Of a DNA stretch of 64,000 nucleotides, positions 1 through 12,100 are shown piece after piece. Numbering within the stretch: position 1 is the stretch's first letter; each line of letters opens with the position of its first letter. Location of the stretch: NCBI RefSeq assembly GCF_036323735.1, contig NC_086028.1, positions 43,754,501 through 43,818,500 on the forward strand. The letters are read 5' to 3'. A model generated the notes under the pieces. It was not told the origin of the DNA and did not search any database. It saw only the letters and a list, made by a program, of their open reading frames with translations. A program made the position numbers and the translations under genes. This DNA comes from Rattus norvegicus (lineage: Eukaryota; Chordata; Mammalia; Rodentia; Muridae).

Positions 1-2440
1 CGGGTTTAGTGCAGAATTCTATCAGACCTTCATAGAAGACCTCATCCAATAATATCCAAACTATTCCACAAAATTGAAACAGATGGAGCACTACCGAATT
101 CCTTCTATGAAGCCACAATTACTCTTATACCTAAACCACACAAAGACCCAACAAAGAAAGAGAACTTCAGACCAATTTCCCTTATGAATATCATCACAAA
201 AATACTCAATAAAATTCTGGCAAACCGAATCCAAGAGCACATCAAAACAGTCATCCACCATGATCAAGTAGGCTTCATCCCAGGCATGCAGGGATGGTTT
301 AATATAAGGAAAACCATCAACGTGATCCATTATATAAACAAACTGAAAGAACAAAACCACATGATCATTTCATTAGATGCTGAGAAAGCATTTGACAAAA
401 TTCAACACCCCTTCATGATAAAAGTCCTGGAAAGAATAGGAATTCAAGGCCCATACCTAAACGTAGAAAAAGCCATATACAGCAAACCAGTTGCTAACAT
501 TAAACTAAATGGAGAGAAACTTGAAACAATCCCACTAAAATCAGGGACTAGACAAGGCTGCCCACTCTCTCCCTAGTTATTCAATATAGTTCTTGAAGTT
601 CTAGCCAGAGCAATCAGACAACAAAAGGAGGTCAAGGGGATACAGATCGGAAAAGAAGAAGTCAAAATATCACTATTTGCAGATGATATGATAGTATATT
701 TAAGTGATCCCAAAAGTTCCAACAGAGAACTACTAAAGCTGGTAAACAACTTCAGCAAAGTGGCTGGGTATAAAATTAACTCAAATAAATCAGTAGCCTT
801 CCTCTACACAAAAGAGAAACAAGCCAGGAAAGAAATTAGGGAAACGACACCCTTCATAATAGACCCAAATAATATAAAGTACCTCGGTGTGACTTTAACC
901 AAGCAAGTAAAAGATCTGTACAATAAGAACTTCAAGACTCTGAAGAAAAAAAATTGAAGAAGACCTCACAAGATGGAAAGATCTCCCATGCTCATGGATT
1001 GGCAGGATTAATATAGTAAAAATGGCCATTCTACCAAAAGCGATCTACAGATTCAATGCAATCCCCATCAAAATACCAATCCAATTCTTCAAAGAGTTAG
1101 ACAGAACAATTTGCAAATTCATCTGGAATAACCAAAAACCCAGGATAGCTAAAACTATCCTCAACAATAAAAGGACTTCAGGGGGAATCACTATCCCTGA
1201 ACTCAAGTAGTATTACTGAGCAATAGTGATAAAAACTGCATGGTATTGGTACAGAGACAGACAGATAGACCAATGGAACAGAATTGAAGACCCAGAAATG
1301 AACCCACACACCTATGGGCACTTGATTTTTGACAAAGGAGCCAAAACCATCAAATGGAAAAAAGATAGCATTTTCAGCAAATGGTGCTGGTTCAACTGGA
1401 GGTCAACATGTAGAAGAATGCAGATCGATCCATGCTTATCACCCTGTACAAAGCTTAAGTCCAAGTGGATAAAGGACCTCCACATCAAACCTGATACACT
1501 CAAACTAATAGAAGAAAAACTAGGGAAGCATCTGGAACACATGGGCACTGGACAAAATTTCTGAACAAAACACCAATGGCTTATGCTCTAAGATCAAGAA
1601 TCGACAAATGGGATCTCATAAAACTGCAAAGCTTCTGTAAGGCAAAGGACACTGTGGTTAGGACAAAATGGCAACCAACAGATTGGGAAAAGATCTTTAC
1701 CAATCCTACAACAGATAGAGGCCTTATATCCAAAATATACAAAGAACTCAAGAAGTTAGACCGCAGGGAGAGAAATAACCCTATTAAAAAATGGGGTTCA
1801 GAGCTAAACAAAGAATTCACAGCTGAGGAATGCCGAATGGCTGAGAAACACCTAAAGAAATGTTCAACATCTTTAGTCATAAGGGAAATGCAAATCAAAA
1901 CAACTCTGAGATTTCACCTCACACCAGTGAGAATGGCTAAGATCAAAAACTTAGGTGACAGCAAATGCTGGCGAGGATGTGGAGAAAGAGGAACACTCCT
2001 CCATTGTTGGTGGGATTGCAGACTGGTACAACCATTCTGGAAATCAGTCTGGAGGTTCCTCAGAAAATTGGACATTGAACTGCCTGAGGATCCAGCTATA
2101 CCTCTCTTGGGCATATACCCAAAAGATGCCCCAACATATAAAAAAAAACACGTGCTCCACTATGTTCATAGCAGCCTAATTTATAATAGCCAGAAGCTGG
2201 AAAGAACCCAGATGCCCTTCAACAGAGGAATGGATACAGAAAATGTGGTACATCTACACAATGGAATATTACTCAGCTATCAAAAACAATGACTGTATGA
2301 AATTCGTAGGCAAATGTTTGGAACTGGAAAATATCATATTGAGTGAGGTAACCCAATCACAGAAAAACACATGGTATGCACTCATTGATAAGTGGCTATT
2401 AGCCCAAATGCTTGAATTACCCTAGATGCCTAGAACAAAT
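1..2440 (+). pseudogene. L1 ORF2 (RT to C-terminal part), broken
   Basis: Remnant of the L1 endonuclease/reverse transcriptase polyprotein. It starts just after the region around PGPDGF of the RT domain. The RT core FADD motif lies at about 678-690, within LSxFADD-like context followed by MIVYLSDPKSS. The C-terminal CCHC-type region lies near 1965-2035. The frame is split into at least six pieces (184-576, 688-957, 1022-1210, 1226-1564, 1576-2292, 2243-2425) by stops and frameshifts, so it cannot make functional protein. Confidence 0.9.
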
Positions 2441-2945
2441 GAAACTCAAGACGGATGATCAAAATATGAATGCTTCACTCCTTCTTTAAAAGTGGAACAA
2501 GAATACCCTTGGCAGGGAATAGAGAGGCAAAGATTAAAACAGACACAGAAGGGACACCCATTCAGAGCCTGCCCCACATGTGGCCCATACATATACAGCC
2601 ACCCAATTAGACAAGATGGATGAAGCAAAGAAGTGCAGGCCGACAGGAGCCGGATGTAGATCGCTCCTGAGAGACACAGCCAGAATACAGCAAATACAGA
2701 GGCGAATGCCAGCAGCAAACCACTGAACTGAGAACGGGACCTCCGTTGAAGGAATCAGAGAAAGAACTGGAAGAACTTGAAGGAGCTCGAGACCCCTTAT
2801 GAGCAACAATGCCAAGCAACCAGAGCTTCCAGGGACTAAGCCACTACCTAAAGACTATACATGGACTGACCCTGGACTCTGACCTCATAGGTAGCAATGA
2901 ATAGCCTAGTAAGATCACCAGTGGAAGGGGAAGCCCTTGGTCCTG

Positions 2946-3060
2946 CTAAGACTGAACGTGATTGTTGGGGGGAGCGCGGCAATGGGGGTATGATGGGGAG
3001 GGGAACACCCATAAAGAAGGGGAGGGGGAGCAATTAGGGGGATGATTGCCCAGAAACCGG
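2946..3060 (+). other. G-rich L1 3'-UTR tract
   Basis: Runs of three to six G on the + strand (for example near 2967, 2993, 3022 and 3038) make this a likely quadruplex-forming tract, a known feature of rodent L1 3' UTRs. The matching tract of the second L1 is at about 46930-47010. Confidence 0.7.
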
Positions 3061-3194
3061 GAAAGGGAATAACACTCAAAATGTAAATAAGAAATACTCA
3101 AGTTAATAAAAAAAAAGTAAAAAAAAATCCACATATAAAATAATATAAAATAAATACCAGCGGTAATAATGTTATTTCAAGCAAATTTCTTTTA

Positions 3195-3272
3195 TGTATC
3201 CTGACTATACTGGAGCTTCCTATGTTGACCAGAATGGCCTCAGACTATTTGGGGAAATATGCCAGCATGCAC
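3195..3272 (-). mobile_element. B1 SINE fragment
   Basis: Diverged antisense B1 core (gctatactggag… to …cctcaga), carried in each unit start block (compare 25722-25805 and 57855-57940). Confidence 0.5.
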
Positions 3273-3540
3273 AGATTTTAAGAAACAATCAATAGTTTTG
3301 TTTTAATTTAAATTTATAGATGATTGTGAGCCACCATGGAGACACTGGGAATCAAACCTGTGTCCCCTGGAAGAGCAGTCAGTGCTCTTAGCATTGATAC
3401 AGCTTTCTAGAGCTCCGACATTATTAAATGGTCCAAGCATTGTCATAAAGCCAAGATCGAATAAAGAAAAACTTGTATTAACCTATGTACTGGTGTAAGT
3501 AACATGAGAAGAAATTCTCAGTATTAAAACACATATGTTG

Positions 3541-3755
3541 TGGGGCTAGAGTGATGGAGTAGCTCTTAATAGCACTTGCTTCTCCCAGAGGAATTGAGTT
3601 CAAATCCCAGCACTTTTGTAAGGTAGCTCCCAACTCTCTGTTGCTCCAACTCCATCTTATGTGAGGTCTATGGACTCCAGTGGTGCTTATATTCACATAT
3701 CCACATCCACACCCACACTTGTACATAATGATAATAACAATAAAATATATGACAT
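3541..3755 (+). mobile_element. B2/B3-type SINE
   Basis: tRNA-derived SINE head (ggggctagagtgatgg…), internal 'ttgagttcaaatcccagcac' block and an A-rich AATAAAA tail. Copies in the same context lie at 26068, 36899, 24431 and 58203, so it predates the amplification. Confidence 0.65.
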
Positions 3756-3829
3756 GACATATTTTAGAGATTCCTTGTAATTGGTGTGATAATTAGAGTG
3801 ATAATTTTGATGACACAGAGAAACACCTC

Positions 3830-4060
3830 TTTTGGCACTAATGAAAATGCATTGCATCTGTTGTCAGTGTGGGATACCATTCCCCTAACTGTGCTGACTT
3901 GTCTGGCCTCAGTGGAAAGAAGATCCACCCTGCCCTTGTGAGACTTGATGTTCCAGGGTGGGGGGTTATGCAAGGGGTACTGTGCCTGCTCAGACAAGAA
4001 GAGGAAAGGATATAGTGGAGGAATTGTGTGATTGGGAAATGGGACCTGGAAGCAATCAGT
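3830..4060 (+). mobile_element. Old (Lx-type) L1 3'-UTR remnant, unit 1
   Basis: Resembles the 3' UTR of older rodent L1 (antisense reading contains 'aacatcaagtctcac'). It abuts the - strand receptor fragment at 4061 with the same junction as in units 2 and 3. Family assignment is from memory. Confidence 0.45.
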
Positions 4061-4225
4061 GAAGTGTTTGTTTCAGCCTGATGAGATGAATCACATGAGG
4101 TTGCCTATGAGAGCCACTGCAAAGAGGAGGGCAATGACTGTGAAGTGGAAGGTGTGAATGTGTCCATACTGGAAAAGACCAACCAAGGTGAAGTCTGTCC
4201 CACAGCTGTGGTTTCCTGTCTCCAT
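4061..4225 (-). pseudogene. Olfactory receptor 5' fragment, unit 1
   Basis: The - strand from the ATG at 4225 matches the first 50 or so codons of the three receptors, through TM1 and the first intracellular loop. A 4-nt deletion after the TM1 'GN' region shifts the frame into a stop. Receptor homology ends near 4061, where the sequence passes directly into an old L1 3'-UTR remnant. It points away from the intact + strand receptor and is the decayed receptor of the inverted half-unit. Confidence 0.85.
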
Positions 4226-4649
4226 GGCTTAGAAGGAACCATCAGAGCAGGTACAATCTGAAAAGGGCATGGACTGGTGAGGACTCTCCTTGAGGACACA
4301 TCTCTAGAATAGCTGTAGGGCACTTTTTTCTATCCTTGTTTTAAACTTCCATTTATTGAAAAACAGTTATTTTACTTATTTTTATTTATTTTAATTTGGC
4401 AAAATGGGTAAGAGTTACACATTCTAATGTAAGACTTTTCTGTTTCAAAGGGTGCATGGAGAATGCATGCATAAAACCATGGGATCCACTTCTCTATCCC
4501 TTTCAATTCTCCTACATTTTCCCCTGTTTGAAGCCTCCAAGCTCTTCAGGATCAAGGTCTTCATAAATACAAATCCCTGAGCTCTTTCTAAGGCATTCAT
4601 GTCACAGTCACCTTTTTTTTAACCACAGGAAGTTCTTGAGAAAGGCTTA
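4226..4649. other. Upstream flank of the inverted receptor fragment
   Basis: No gene. The first 100 bp or so are the reverse complement of the sequence just upstream of the intact receptors (compare 14040-14135). The rest recurs in all units (about 26940, 39840, 58640). Confidence 0.6.
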
Positions 4650-6345
4650 GTTAAATGTTTTAACACAAGTATGTATAACTCAAGTTAGTTTGGTGACACC
4701 ATGGCAAATCATTAAATCACAATTTTGTTAATAATGTACAGTCAATCATCAAGACACCCAGGATCTGGAAAAACAGTGCAACTAGGGACATAAAACTAGC
4801 AATTTGCTCACAGGGAAAGTTAAAGAAAATCAAGTCAACAGTAGAATTAAATGTACCATGTACTATACAAATATTTATTGTATTTTAGAAATGCATTTGA
4901 ACCTTGTGCATATTAAAAGATGGTAGAATATAATTAGACAATAACTTTCATTTTAAAAAAATGAAGTCAAAACAAGAAAGATGTGTTTCCATACCCCAAA
5001 AAGAACCCTGTGGCTCTGCCAGTTCCTGCTCCTTCAGGGGGAGAATTTGCTAGACTACCATACTTTGCTCCCATGTGGAAACATTGAATCTCAGCTTTCA
5101 TCCCTAAAACTGTGAGATGGTTACACTCTGCACAGCCTGGGTAACTTGGCTGCACACATTTTAAAATGCACATATTTTAAAGCAATATCTGGAACTGATT
5201 CTAGCCTGGAATGAACCAAAATCAGAACATGGGCCAACAGGAGAAGGATGCAATGAGATGAAGAAGGTGATGCCAGTTAGACATACTGAACCAGCAGGGT
5301 GGGATGAGTTGTGTCTTCTCATCAATGCTCACTCAGTTGTGCTTCACTTCAGTCTTGAGTGGCTTCAGGGCACCTTGTCAGAGGAAGGAATGAACTGGGA
5401 ACCAAACTTCTGTTCCCCACCCACCTGAGCCTTCCTTGCACATGGCAGAGAATGATGGGCACTTTACTCCAAATGTCTAGGAAAATGGGGTTTGTGTCAT
5501 ATCCTAGGATAACCCATTCAATAGTGACTGTGGTCTACACACCCTCTTTGTTGTAGATAAATCTTCTCTCTAGAAAGTTTACAGGAAAACACACCTGTAA
5601 ACCCTAACTGCCTGACATGTCACCCCCCACTGAAAGACAGATGCTAGGTTGTACAGCTATGCCTTCCTTGCTGACCTTTTAAATGAAATTATGATATTTG
5701 TGATCATTTTATAACAAACACATGGAAAAGAAAAGTGATGTGCTCTTAGGAAGGAATCCCCTCGAGTGAGGTCATCTGATGTAGGAAGGCTACTCTCCCG
5801 TGGCCACCAATCTTAACTGTATTTTAGGAACTATGCCTAATCTATGAATTTGAAAGTTGTTGCTTTTGACTTACATAAACAGATCTTCAGTCAGCAGTAC
5901 AAACTTGAGTGGAAAGTAGATTTGAAATAAAAATGCTGTCATTTTTCCCATCCTGGCAAATGTTTAGAATGTCACCAAGGGTCTGGCTTCCTGATGAAGG
6001 TTGGGACTCACATGGGTCTCAGTTCTAATCTGAAAACTAGTCTCTCATCTACATTAAACACACTGTGTACAGATCATGTGCTTCATTAGAGCTGGTTTCT
6101 GCATTCTTCCATTTCAGAAAAGCATTTGAAATAGAGTTCAGAATTAATGCTGAAATTTTCTTTGAATTAGTAACAGTCACAATTGGAAGTTTGAAAACTC
6201 TGGTTCTGATGTTCATGTGAGATACACACAGTTTCTCATAAGCAATGAACTGAAATGTAGAGCTAACCCAAAGCAACTGTATGATACTTTACAAGTTCAA
6301 TATCCCAGGCTTTAGTAAGTTCCAGCCAGTGTTCATTTATTTTTT
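4650..6345 (-). repeat. Inverted-repeat left arm, unit 1
   Basis: Roughly 1.7 kb that is the diverged reverse complement of about 7575-9230. Matching landmarks include the GTACGTCTAACTGGCATCACC-like block (right arm about 8623, left arm about 5270) and the stretch ending at about 6290 against that starting at about 7620. It separates the decayed - strand receptor fragment from the spacer. Confidence 0.78.
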
Positions 6346-6374
6346 GAGTAGGGGAGCAACTGATGTCTTTGAGT

Positions 6375-6600
6375 TGATTTTATATCCAGCCACTTTGATG
6401 AAGTTGTTTAACAGCAGTAGAATTTCTCCCATAGAATTTTGTGGATTGCTCATGTATACTACCATAGCATCTAAAAGGAGTGATACCTAGACTACATCTT
6501 CCTTTCCAATTTGTATCCCCTTGATATCTTTTTGTTTTCTTCTTGCTCTAGGTAGAACTTCAAGGAATATATAGAGAGAATAGGTACATCTTCCTTGGGG
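6375..6600 (-). mobile_element. Old L1 ORF2 fragment in spacer, unit 1
   Basis: The - strand matches the RT region of L1 ORF2, corresponding to the stretch around 590-700 of the left-edge L1 (…gggatacaaattggaaaggaag…). It is ancient and broken, and recurs in the spacers of units 2 and 3. Confidence 0.65.
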
Positions 6601-6830
6601 TAGAGAGTCTCCCTGAACCTGGATATCATGTTTTCTCAAGTACCCAGTACCCTTTTACACACCAGTCATCCTCCTGTCTCTCACATCTAGGATCTTGGGT
6701 ACAGGTGTGAACAGGATGCCAGTCTTGTTACATGGGTGCTAAGACTACAGTGTACATCCTCATGATTGCACTCACTCTGCTGAGCCACCTCACCAGTCTA
6801 TGGTTTTGTTACTGAATATTGTTGTCTATA
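6600..6830 (-). mobile_element. B4/RSINE-like SINE in spacer, unit 1
   Basis: The - strand begins with a tRNA-derived head (gactggtgaggtggctcagc) and ends in a B1-like 'caggttcagggaga' region, as in chimeric rodent SINEs. Copies lie at about 29110-29335 and 48880-49110, and in inverted orientation at 61315-61555. Family name uncertain. Confidence 0.45.
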
Positions 6831-6914
6831 GAATTACCAGGCCCCTCTGCAAACCCTAGTGTCTCTAACATGAATTAAGGGACTCCTCAAAATATACTGG
6901 ACTTTGTTTTCTTA

Positions 6915-7093
6915 TATACATTTCGAGTGTTATTCCCTTTCCCGGTATCCGGGCAAACATCCCCCTCCCCCCTCCCCTCCCTTATGGGTGTTTCCCCTCC
7001 CAACCCTCCCCCCATTGCCGCCCTCCCCCCACCAGTCTAGTTCACTGGGGGTTCAGTCTTAGCAGGACCCAGGGCTTCCCCTTCCACTGGTAA
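6915..7093 (-). mobile_element. L1 3'-UTR fragment (no A-tail)
   Basis: Antisense copy of the rat L1 3' UTR, with the C-rich complement of the G-rich tract at about 6958-7032. Present only in unit 1: the flanking sequence is continuous in units 2 (about 29450) and 3 (about 49215). No oligo(T) marks the expected 3' end. Confidence 0.8.
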
Positions 7094-7574
7094 GATCCAA
7101 AACTATCTATAGTTTTTTTTTCACATTCTAGATGTACCTTCAGCATAGATTTCCTATCCAAACTCTTGGTTAGCATTTATTAAAAATGAACATTCCTGTC
7201 ATAGGCACTGTTGTAAAGTGTTGAATAGTGCATTTGCTGGCAACCTATGACTCAGTTGTCCTATGAGCTTGAACCCACATAGACTTCCTCTGAATCCCAA
7301 CACCCATTGTCACTCAGTCCGTGCACCTGCTTCTTCTCATTTTCCACATGAGGAATGGTCACTGATGCCACCACAGTGTGCAAGAACATTCATTCCATTC
7401 AATCTTACTGCAACTCCCTTCAATTAAATAACTTGATTGTAACAGGGGTAGCTGAAATGGGCACTTAGAAGTAGCCCAATTCATTCTCCATGGGATACAA
7501 TGAAATATCAGCACCAGGTACTCTGGGAAGATTGAGTCTACTTCAGTTATCAAGATGGTTTTCAGGGATAGAGG

Positions 7575-9230
7575 GAATACTAGAACATACCAAAGCCTTG
7601 GTTATTTGACTCCTAAAATATCATATAGTTCCTTTGGGTTATCTATACACTTCAGTTCATTGCTTATGAGCAACTGTGTGTATCTCACATGAACATTGGA
7701 ACAAGAGTCTCAAATGTTAAATTCTGACTGTAACTTATTGGAACAAAACTTTTGAGCATCAATTCTGAACTCTATTTTAAATGCTTTACTAAAATGGAAT
7801 GCAGAACCAGCTCTAATGAAGCACATGTTCTGTACACAGTGTGTTTAATTGTGGATGAGAGACTAGTTTTCCCAGAAGGAATGAGACAGAACCCCCATGT
7901 GTCCCAACCTTCATTGTGTAGCCAAATCCTTGGAGAGAGGCAAAGCATTTATGAAGATGAGAAAAATGACAGTGTTTTTATTTCAATTCTACTTTCCACT
8001 CAAGATTTTACTGCTGACTGAAGGTCTGTTTATATAAGGCGAAAACAATGACTTCCAAATTCATAGCCTAGACATAGTTCCTAAAATATGGTTGAGATTA
8101 GAGACCATGGTTGTGTAGACTTTTGTTATTAGAAGAGTTGACTCCTTGAAGTCCTTTCACAGAGCACATCACTTTCCTTTTCTATGTGTTCAGTATAAAG
8201 TGATCACAAATATCATAATTGAATTATAAAATCTTTGAGAAAAGCATAGATGTACTATTTGGTAACCCTGTCTCAGTAGGGGTTAACTGTTAGGAAATCA
8301 GCCTCTGCAGGTCTGTTTCCCTGTAAACATCCTAGAGAGAAAACTTTCTGCAACAAAGAGGCCATATAGACCACAGATGATTTAAAATTGAGTGTGTTAT
8401 GCTAGGAATCAACACACAGTCTGTATACCTAAACATTGAGAGGAAAGTGCCCATTGTTCTCTACCATGTGTAATGCTAAGGTATATGGGGAACAGAAGGT
8501 CGACTCCCAGCTCATTCCTTCAGGTGACAAGGAGCTCTGCATCCAGAGAAGCACGGAAGTGAAGAGAACTGCGTGAGAATTGTTGAGAAGATACAACTCG
8601 TCCCATGCTGCTGGTTCAGGTACGTCTAACTGGCATCACCTTTTACAGCACACTGTATCCTTTTCTTGTTGGCTCATGTTCTGAGTTTGATTCATTCCAG
8701 GCTAGAATCAGTTCTAAATATTGCTTTAAAAATATGTGCATTGAGAAGGTGTGTGAAGCCACGTTACCCAGGCTCTGCAGACTATAACCCATCTCACAGT
8801 TTTAAGAATGAGAGCTGAGGCTCAATGTTCTGACACTGGAGCACAGGTGTGGTAGTCTAGCAAATTTTCAGAAATTTTTGGAAATTTTAGCTTCTCCCCC
8901 TGAAGGAACAGGAGCTGGCAAAGTCATAGGGTTCTTTCTTGTGGAATGGAAATACGTCTTTCTTGTTTTGACCTCAGTTTTTAAAACTAAAATTATTGTA
9001 TAGTTAGTCCATCATATTGCTGATATGCATGAGATTCTATAACATTTCTTAAGTACAATAAATATTTGTAGAATATTCAGTACATTTATTTCTTCTATTG
9101 AGTCTATTTTTTTTACTTTCCCAGTGAGATAATTGCTATCTCCATGTTTCTAGTTGGACAATTTGTTCAGGTCCTGGGTGCATTAATGAGTTACTGTACA
9201 GGGTTAAACCATTCCATGATGGAATGACTG
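7575..9230 (+). repeat. Inverted-repeat right arm, unit 1
   Basis: Partner of the arm at 4650-6345, in opposite orientation, about 1.2 kb away across a spacer of old L1 and SINE pieces. It leads towards the + strand receptor. The arms carry many small differences, so the inverted duplication is old relative to the unit amplification. Confidence 0.78.
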
Positions 9231-9392
9231 ACACATCTGTGTTCAAATTCATATTAAAGATGCTGGTGAGTGGTGCACACCTGTGAAAAAAGGCAGCGCT
9301 GTAGTGGAGACATCCCCAAGCTGCTGCTCCTTAGGTTGATAGTGGGCCCCTTGCTGAGTCGTGATGGTCAGGAAAAATGCTGCATTACCTCA

Positions 9393-10590
<1,198 letters not shown>

Positions 10591-10665
10591 AACACACACA
10601 CACAAACACACATACACTCACACACACTCACAAACACACATACACACTATATTGATAGATAGATG

Positions 10666-10709
<44 letters not shown>
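10591..10709. repeat. (CA)n and (GATA)n microsatellites
   Basis: Imperfect CA-rich stretch (10591-10648) followed by about 14 GATA-type units (10654-10709). Confidence 0.95.
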
Positions 10710-11040
10710 TTACATACATAGCAGATTCATTTTGTCTTAGAATCATGGACTCAGGAAATGTTTCCAAGTGCTTATTAGAAACATGGAACTTTCAATCACC
10801 AAGGTATTAAAAGCTAAGACAAATAATCCACCTCCATGAAGAAAAAAATTCCAGTATAAATATGAATATATGATCATCATAATTTCTTCTTGATGATTTC
10901 ATGAAATGATGACAATGTTTGCCATCCTCTTCCCTTCACCACAAATGAGCAAAGAAATTTGCTGAGTGTTTGAACATTACCTCAGCAGGTTTCTCCACCT
11001 CTAAAGACAAAAGACATTCTGCTTCAGCAGGAGCAGCATG

Positions 11041-11041
<1 letters not shown>

Positions 11042-11080
<39 letters not shown>
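11042..11080. repeat. (CA)n microsatellite
   Basis: About 19 CA units, followed by degenerate CA-rich sequence to 11132. The counterpart in unit 3 is 53079-53117. Confidence 0.96.
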
Positions 11081-11084
<4 letters not shown>

Positions 11085-11139
11085 AATACATATACACTCA
11101 CACACATGAACACACACATATACACTCACATATATATCT

Positions 11140-12100
11140 TTTTAATAGTATTTTATTTTAATTTTCTTGGATATTTTATGTATTTACATTTAAGGTTATT
11201 CCCCTTCCCCTGCCTCCATGAGGAAGGCCCACCCACCCACTCCCACCCCAACATCATGGCACTCCCCTACATTGGGGAAATGAGGCTTCACAGGATCAAG
11301 GCTTTTTCCTCTCAATGTTGCTGGACAATTCCACCCTCAACTACATATATGGCTGGAGTCAAGGGACCTTTCAGTGCACTCAATGGTTGATGGTTTAGTC
11401 CCTGGGAGCTCTAGTGGGGTCTGGTTGGTTGATACCTTTGTTCTTCCTATGGTGTTGCAAAAACTCTTTCATCTACTTCAGACTTTTCTCTAACTTCTCC
11501 ATTAGGGTCCCCTTGTTCAGTCCAATGGTTAGCTGCAAGCAACCTCACATGTATCAGTAGGGCTCTGGCAGAGGCTCTCAGGGGACACCGATATCTGGAT
11601 CCTGTCAGCAAGTACTTCGGGGCAACAGCAATATGACTGGGTTTGGTGGTGGCACATGGGACAAATTCCCAGGTGGAGCAGTCTCTGGATGACCCTTTCT
11701 TCAGTTCCTGTGCCACTCTTTGTCCCTGTATTTGTCTCATGAGTATTTTTGTTCTTCCTTCTAAGAAGGAATGAAGCATCCATATTTTGGTCTTCCTTCT
11801 TCTTAAGCTTCATATTATCTGTGATTTTTTTTAGTTATTCCAAGCTTTTGGGCTAATACTCACTTATCAGTGAGTGCATACCATGTGTATTCTTTTGTGA
11901 CTGGGTTACCTCACTCAGGGTGATATTTTCTAGTTTCATCCATTTGCCTAATAATTTCATGTAGTCATTGTTTTTAATAGCTGAGTAGTACTCCATTGTG
12001 TAAATGTGCCACATTTTCTTTCAACTCCTCTGTTGAAGGACATCTGTGTTGTTTCCACCTTCCAGCTATTATAAATAATGGTGCTAGGAACATACTGGAG
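11140..12100 (-). mobile_element. L1 3' part: ORF2 C-terminus and 3' UTR
   Basis: Antisense L1 of an older (Lx-like) type. The plus strand first shows the 3' UTR (about 11160-11800), then the complement of the ORF2 C-terminus (about 11850-12090, compare 2160-2420 of the left-edge L1). Unit 3 has continuous sequence here (about 53205-53235), so the insertion is specific to unit 1. Frames within it are not real genes. Confidence 0.85.

Larger units (their letters stand above)
1..3126 (+). mobile_element. L1 LINE, 3' half (continues beyond the left edge)
   Basis: Rodent L1 in + orientation. The window opens inside the reverse transcriptase domain of ORF2, continues through the C-terminus and a G-rich 3' UTR (about 2950-3050), and ends in an A-rich tail at about 3108-3127. 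The 3' UTR is nearly the same as in the L1 ending at 47115, so both belong to one rat-type subfamily. The sequence after the tail is the unit start block, also found at about 25650. The target duplication cannot be tested because the 5' end lies outside. Confidence 0.93.

Noticed and set aside
11447..11813. Two overlapping - strand frames of about 100 codons
   Set aside because: They lie inside an antisense L1 3' UTR and have no protein-family features.
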